From Pseudomonadota bacterium (GTDB lineage Bacteria; Pseudomonadota; Alphaproteobacteria; UBA9655), in NCBI GenBank assembly GCA_021809225.1, contig JAKBAL010000047.1, positions 1 through 9,356 of the forward strand: a DNA stretch of 9,356 bases, given 5' to 3'. The translations under genes were made by a program, and so were the position numbers. Under the pieces are notes generated by a model. It was given only the letters and a program-made list of their open reading frames with translations, had not been told where the DNA came from and made no database searches. Positions 6,520 through 9,356 of the stretch are shown here, one piece after another. Positions within the stretch are counted from its first letter, which is position 1; each line of letters opens with the position of its first letter.

Positions 6520-8247
6520 CTACTTATAATGCTTCGATATTTCAATATCATAAGCCCCTTTTCCAGTCACCCAACGAAAGCAAAGGCGATATTGGTCATT
6601 CATGCGTAAGCTAAATTGCCCCTCCCTATCACCATGGAGCTTTTCCAACTTTGTTCGAGATGGCACTAACTGCCTCAGATGATATATACTGTGTGCTTGG
6701 TTAAGGCTTTCCATCAAGTTTAAAGCATTTCGCTCTAAAGTTGTTAAAGAGTCGGGCGCATTTCTGGAATTCCAAACATCTTCTGCTTGATTATCTTTCT
6801 TTGAAAAACTGAATAGTTTTTCTTCATCACCACCTTGGAAAGGAGTCTCTTTTTCCTTTTCCTTTTCCTTTTCCTTCTCTTTTTCTTTCTCAAATCCGTA
6901 TTCTTTTTTCAAATTGGTAGCGGGCGGTGGAGTGTAAGAAGGCTGGGAGAATTCTTTCTCTGTTTCCAATTTGGCAAGACGTTCTTTCTCTTTCCTAACA
7001 TTCAGAAAAACTTGGTTGGCTTCTAACTCAAACATATCAAAGAGAGACTCCAACTTCTTTTGAGATTCGGAAATAAGCTGGAATCTTCCTCTAGAATTTT
7101 CCGTAGATAAATTTTTGAGGGGGGAGTAGGTTTCTTCAATGACTGCAGCAAGTTCATCAACGGACTTTAGGTAATCTTGGTCTTGAACTTCTGAAAATCT
7201 GGAAGTTTTAGCCCAGAGGTTACTGTATTTTTGATCAAATTTATTATACATTTCCTTAAATTTATAAAAAATTTCAGTTAAGACCGCCTCTCTAATTAAA
7301 CGGCCAAATTTTTTTCTCTTATGTAAATTCATAGCTTGTTGAAATTTTTGTGCTAGATGTTGTTCAGAAGGGGCAATAAATCTTTTTATCTTATGGGTGC
7401 ACTGGTCTCTTATACTTTTAAAATTTGCTTTTTCTTTAGTAGGAAAATTTTTTATAGAAAGATTTTCTTCCATGCCTAAAAGTAACTCAATCATTGGGAG
7501 AAGATCGTTTTGAGAAAGATATAGGCCGCCGATTTCATCAAGATATTGGCGGCTGATTTCATCAAGATATTGGCCGCTGATTATATCAAGAGAGCTAAAG
7601 TTGACACTTGTTTTGTCTTGCTTTGTTATTAAAAACGCATTTTTGAAATAAGTATATGCCTCTCTCCAATTCGCTTTTTCTGCGCAAACAAATGCCATCA
7701 CTAAGTTTTCTCTCTGTCCTGTCGGTTTCGTCGATATAAGCTTTCCTGCATCATCATATTTTTTTAACAAATGATACTGCCATGCTAGCATTTCTCGCAT
7801 AATCTCTGGTGTTAGATCTTGAGTTATCAAATCTTCATCGCACTCTAAAGGCCATTCCATCCTAAGGAGTTTTTCCTCATGCTCTATAGCCTTCTCATAT
7901 TTCTCAGCGTAATGATATAGAATTGCTAAAGTTGCATGATTAATGGGACGGTATGTATCAGACGTTAATCCTAAAGCTTCCAAACAGTATTCATAGATTC
8001 TGCCTCCTATTTCAAAATGGGCAGGTGTTATATCAAATTGATATTCTCTTATCCTACGAAAGGGATGTTTCTTAATCATATAGGATTGATCTAATATTAT
8101 CTTATAAAATAAATGTTTAAATAATATTATTTTAAGCTCACTGAAAATGGGTGACAAAAGTATGGGCGATACTGCCCTTAGAGCTTGAATTGAATATATC
8201 GTTTTTTCATAGTCTTGTTTTGCAATATCACGCTTGATTTTTTTCAT
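6520..8247 (-). CDS. TPR/coiled-coil protein with a C-terminal HigB-type toxin domain
   Basis: From ATG 8247 this is a 575-residue, mainly helical protein. Degenerate TPR-like units lie near 103-130 (LAILYHYAEKYEKAIEHEEK), 153-173 and 184-207. A three-copy 8-residue repeat (DEIxxQYL) spans 221-244, a charged coiled-coil region about 320-435, and an (EK)7E linker 453-467. The last 75 residues match HigB/RelE-fold mRNA-cleaving toxins: LEKLHGDREGQFSLR, then MNDQYRLCFRW and AYDIEI. Free HigB is about 90 residues; here most of it is present as a fusion. The usual end D-Y-H reads K-H-Y, so activity is uncertain. No HigA antitoxin follows: 29 bases later the convergent gene ends. The ATG overlaps the upstream stop (ATGA) and has no ribosome site. 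The frame stays open up to 8298, which suggests a possible frameshift split from the signal-peptide gene. Confidence 0.85.
   Translation of the reverse strand: MKKIKRDIAKQDYEKTIYSIQALRAVSPILLSPIFSELKIILFKHLFYKIILDQSYMIKKHPFRRIREYQFDITPAHFEIGGRIYEYCLEALGLTSDTYRPINHATLAILYHYAEKYEKAIEHEEKLLRMEWPLECDEDLITQDLTPEIMREMLAWQYHLLKKYDDAGKLISTKPTGQRENLVMAFVCAEKANWREAYTYFKNAFLITKQDKTSVNFSSLDIISGQYLDEISRQYLDEIGGLYLSQNDLLPMIELLLGMEENLSIKNFPTKEKANFKSIRDQCTHKIKRFIAPSEQHLAQKFQQAMNLHKRKKFGRLIREAVLTEIFYKFKEMYNKFDQKYSNLWAKTSRFSEVQDQDYLKSVDELAAVIEETYSPLKNLSTENSRGRFQLISESQKKLESLFDMFELEANQVFLNVRKEKERLAKLETEKEFSQPSYTPPPATNLKKEYGFEKEKEKEKEKEKEKETPFQGGDEEKLFSFSKKDNQAEDVWNSRNAPDSLTTLERNALNLMESLNQAHSIYHLRQLVPSRTKLEKLHGDREGQFSLRMNDQYRLCFRWVTGKGAYDIEISKHYK
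6847..6891 (-). repeat. short-unit repeat encoding a (Glu-Lys)n linker
   Basis: A purine-only stretch on the minus strand of alternating Glu and Lys codons, built mainly from GAAAAG/GGAAAA-type hexamers. It encodes 15 alternating residues just before the toxin-like domain. Unit length 6 keeps the frame, so copy-number change would alter linker length without switching the gene off. Confidence 0.85.
7516..7587 (-). repeat. three tandem 24-base repeats inside the HigB-fusion gene
   Basis: Units 7516-7539, 7540-7563 and 7564-7587 share the plus-strand pattern aagatat-ggc-gctgattt-atc, with a few changes each. Each unit encodes eight residues of the form D-E/I-I-S/G-x-Q/L-Y-L. The repeat is in frame and adds about two helical turns per copy, next to the TPR-like region. 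Confidence 0.85.
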
Positions 8248-8798
8248 GTAGTCAAAATGAAGACAACGCAATAGATGTTCAAAACATAAATTGCATTTTT
8301 AAGGAAGTCTTCGTCCTTAATCCATTCATAATCAGGGTATTCATCATTATTATATTGAGGATAAGCCCCCGTTCGGATGAGACAAAAATGCTTTTCACAG
8401 CTCTTAAAAAAATTTAAAATATTTTCTTCAGTTGGAAGATTTAAGCGTGAACGCGCCTCTTTGAACTCCTTCCAGGAATTACACAAGGCCTGCACTTCTC
8501 TAGCAAGTTTTTCATGCTCTGGTCCAAGGGCACGGGGATTATTATCTTGGTCTTCCTGAGGATGTAAATGCTTATTCATTAAAGCTTCCGCGGCTTCAAT
8601 TGTTAAAGCTTTTTTTTGTTCTCCTTCTGGCTTTTCAGGAACATTTCTCTCTCTTTGAGGGGCAGTCAAAGGTGAAATTGAAATCGGGTCTTTTTCTAAG
8701 GTGTCTTCCATTGCCCAAGGAGATGAGCTGCTCATCAAAAAAACCATTAAGGCTAAAGAAGAAGATCTTAAAATAATTGAATGTCTTAAATTTACCAT
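8244..8798 (-). CDS. hypothetical signal-peptide protein upstream of the HigB fusion
   Basis: From ATG 8798 it has 184 residues; an in-frame TTG at 8810 would add four. I recognise no family. Residues 1-29 form a signal peptide (basic start, LALMVFLM core, SPWA before the cut). A hydrophilic Pro/Glu-rich section follows (about 30-75), then a helical part (QALCNSWKEFKEARSRL) and a Cys-containing segment. The last 17 residues, after K167, turn abruptly hydrophobic (VLNIYCVVFIL) and could be a terminal membrane anchor or out-of-frame translation. The stop TGA overlaps the next ATG as ATGA. The ribosome site is weak, but a good promoter lies 35-63 bases upstream. If one A is restored in the A5 run at 8296-8300, it reads into the next protein, giving about 759 residues. 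Confidence 0.65.
   Translation of the reverse strand: MVNLRHSIILRSSSLALMVFLMSSSSPWAMEDTLEKDPISISPLTAPQRERNVPEKPEGEQKKALTIEAAEALMNKHLHPQEDQDNNPRALGPEHEKLAREVQALCNSWKEFKEARSRLNLPTEENILNFFKSCEKHFCLIRTGAYPQYNNDEYPDYEWIKDEDFLKNAIYVLNIYCVVFILTT
8296..8300 (-). other. possible frameshift site between the signal-peptide ORF and the HigB-fusion ORF
   Basis: On the minus strand CTT-AAAAA-TGC lies where the two frames could join. One more A would give CTT-AAA-AAA-TGC and one continuous frame from 8798 to 6520. The downstream frame opens directly at this run: its last upstream stop, TAA, uses the same A bases. Homopolymer loss or a read error are both possible, and a coupled two-gene arrangement is the alternative. 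Confidence 0.45.
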
Positions 8799-8832
8799 AA
8801 CAAATGCCAAAATAATATAAACGTCGTTTGAT

Positions 8833-8861
8833 TTTATAATTATTAATTTTTCTCTTGTAAA
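8833..8861 (-). promoter_or_regulatory. sigma70-type promoter for the signal-peptide/HigB-fusion transcript
   Basis: TTTACA (8856-8861) and TATAAA (8833-8838) on the minus strand are separated by exactly 17 bases, each matching the consensus at 5 of 6 positions. Transcription would start near 8826, leaving a leader of about 28 bases before ATG 8798. It lies between the dnaE stop and the next gene, so this gene pair need not depend on dnaE transcription. Confidence 0.6.
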
Positions 8862-8887
8862 GAAAAAAACACATGAACGGGGGCTCT

Positions 8888-9356
8888 TTAAGCCATATTT
8901 GGCAACTCTCTTAAAGACGCCCTGAGATCAGGCGATAGTGCATAAGGGGAGGGCAGGGCAAGAGTCGCTATAGCTTCCTGAGTTTTTACCTTGAGGATAA
9001 TCTTTGTTTTTCCAGGAGCTGCTTTTTCAAGAAGATTTCGGAGTGAAAAAACCTGATTTTCCGATTGAAGGAGGAGAGTTAAAACGCCACCATCTGTAGC
9101 TTTTTCTAAGCTTTCAATGCCTTGACACGTTAATCGTAGGGTATCATCAGACAGTTGAACAGACACGGTTACAAGTAAAGCCATCCCAGGTTCAAGTTGT
9201 TCTCTGTATTGGCTTAAAAGTTCTGAAAACACAGTGATTTCAAATACACCTGTGGGATCAGAGAGTTGAACGAAGGCATATCTCTGTCCACTTTTTGCGG
9301 CTCTCTCTTGCTTGGTGATGACAATTCCCGCTAACCGATAGGTCTGAGCTTCTCCT
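8888..9356 (-). CDS. dnaE: DNA polymerase III alpha subunit, C-terminal part (5' end outside window)
   Basis: The frame is open from the window edge to TAA 8888 and gives 155 residues with no start needed inside. It matches the C-terminal OB-fold and tail of the replicative polymerase DnaE: YRLAGIVITKQERAAKSG, then YAFVQLSDPTGVFEITVFSE, then LEPGMALLVTVSVQL. These are the usual sequence of OB strands in proteobacterial DnaE, and this domain binds single-stranded DNA near the polymerase core. The following VKTQEAIATLALPSPYALSP segment resembles alphaproteobacterial DnaE ends. The catalytic palm and PHP domains lie beyond the window. The GTG at 9232 is an internal Val codon and not a start. Confidence 0.92.
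   Translation of the reverse strand, partial: GEAQTYRLAGIVITKQERAAKSGQRYAFVQLSDPTGVFEITVFSELLSQYREQLEPGMALLVTVSVQLSDDTLRLTCQGIESLEKATDGGVLTLLLQSENQVFSLRNLLEKAAPGKTKIILKVKTQEAIATLALPSPYALSPDLRASLRELPNMA

Noticed and set aside
8296..8303. Programmed -1 ribosomal frameshifting at CTT-AAA-AAT.
   Set aside because: The site does not fit an X-XXY-YYZ slippery heptamer in the upstream frame, since slipping would place tRNA-Lys on TAA, and no clear downstream stimulator was seen.
8862..8900. Hairpin GGCT-TAAAG-AGCC around the dnaE stop followed by a T-run, as a dnaE terminator.
   Set aside because: The stem has only 4 base pairs, includes the stop codon, and the T-run starts more than 10 bases after it.

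Overview
The window is AT-rich bacterial DNA with close gene packing. The dnaE tail, the AmpG-type permease, the single-domain cold-shock protein and the codon use fit an alphaproteobacterium. Exported proteins of unknown function and an orphan toxin-like domain suggest a host-associated lineage, for example one related to the Holosporales. That placement is inference and no sequence search was made.

Left part (1-2779), mostly minus strand: a possible 3' end of a membrane protein gene on the plus strand (1-54), then an endonuclease/exonuclease/phosphatase-family hydrolase, a cold-shock protein followed by two terminator hairpins, and an AmpG-type muropeptide permease. A 200-250 base divergent control region (2780-2976) separates ampG from the plus-strand block and holds promoter-like boxes and an interrupted palindrome.

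Middle (2977-6490), plus strand: an outer-membrane beta-barrel protein of the MetA-pathway/transporter type, an NCS1 nucleobase/hydantoin/allantoin-type permease, and an exported or lipid-anchored protein of unknown family. No terminator is visible between them, so they may form one transcript. The third protein carries a Thr-x5-Cys-x16-His pattern with the spacing of the CheD glutamine-deamidase active site. This is one of the two most interesting points in the window.

Right part (6520-9356), minus strand: a predicted sigma70-type promoter drives a signal-peptide protein (8244-8798). Its stop overlaps the start of a 575-residue protein that has TPR-like helices, a tandem repeat, a coiled-coil region, a (Glu-Lys) linker and a C-terminal HigB-type toxin domain, with no HigA antitoxin next to it. 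Either these are two coupled genes, or one exported protein of about 759 residues split by loss of one A in a short A-run. Upstream of them lies the 3' end of dnaE, cut by the window edge. The HigB-fusion gene and the CheD-like gene converge with only 29 bases between them, forming a candidate toxin/effector locus beside the housekeeping gene dnaE.
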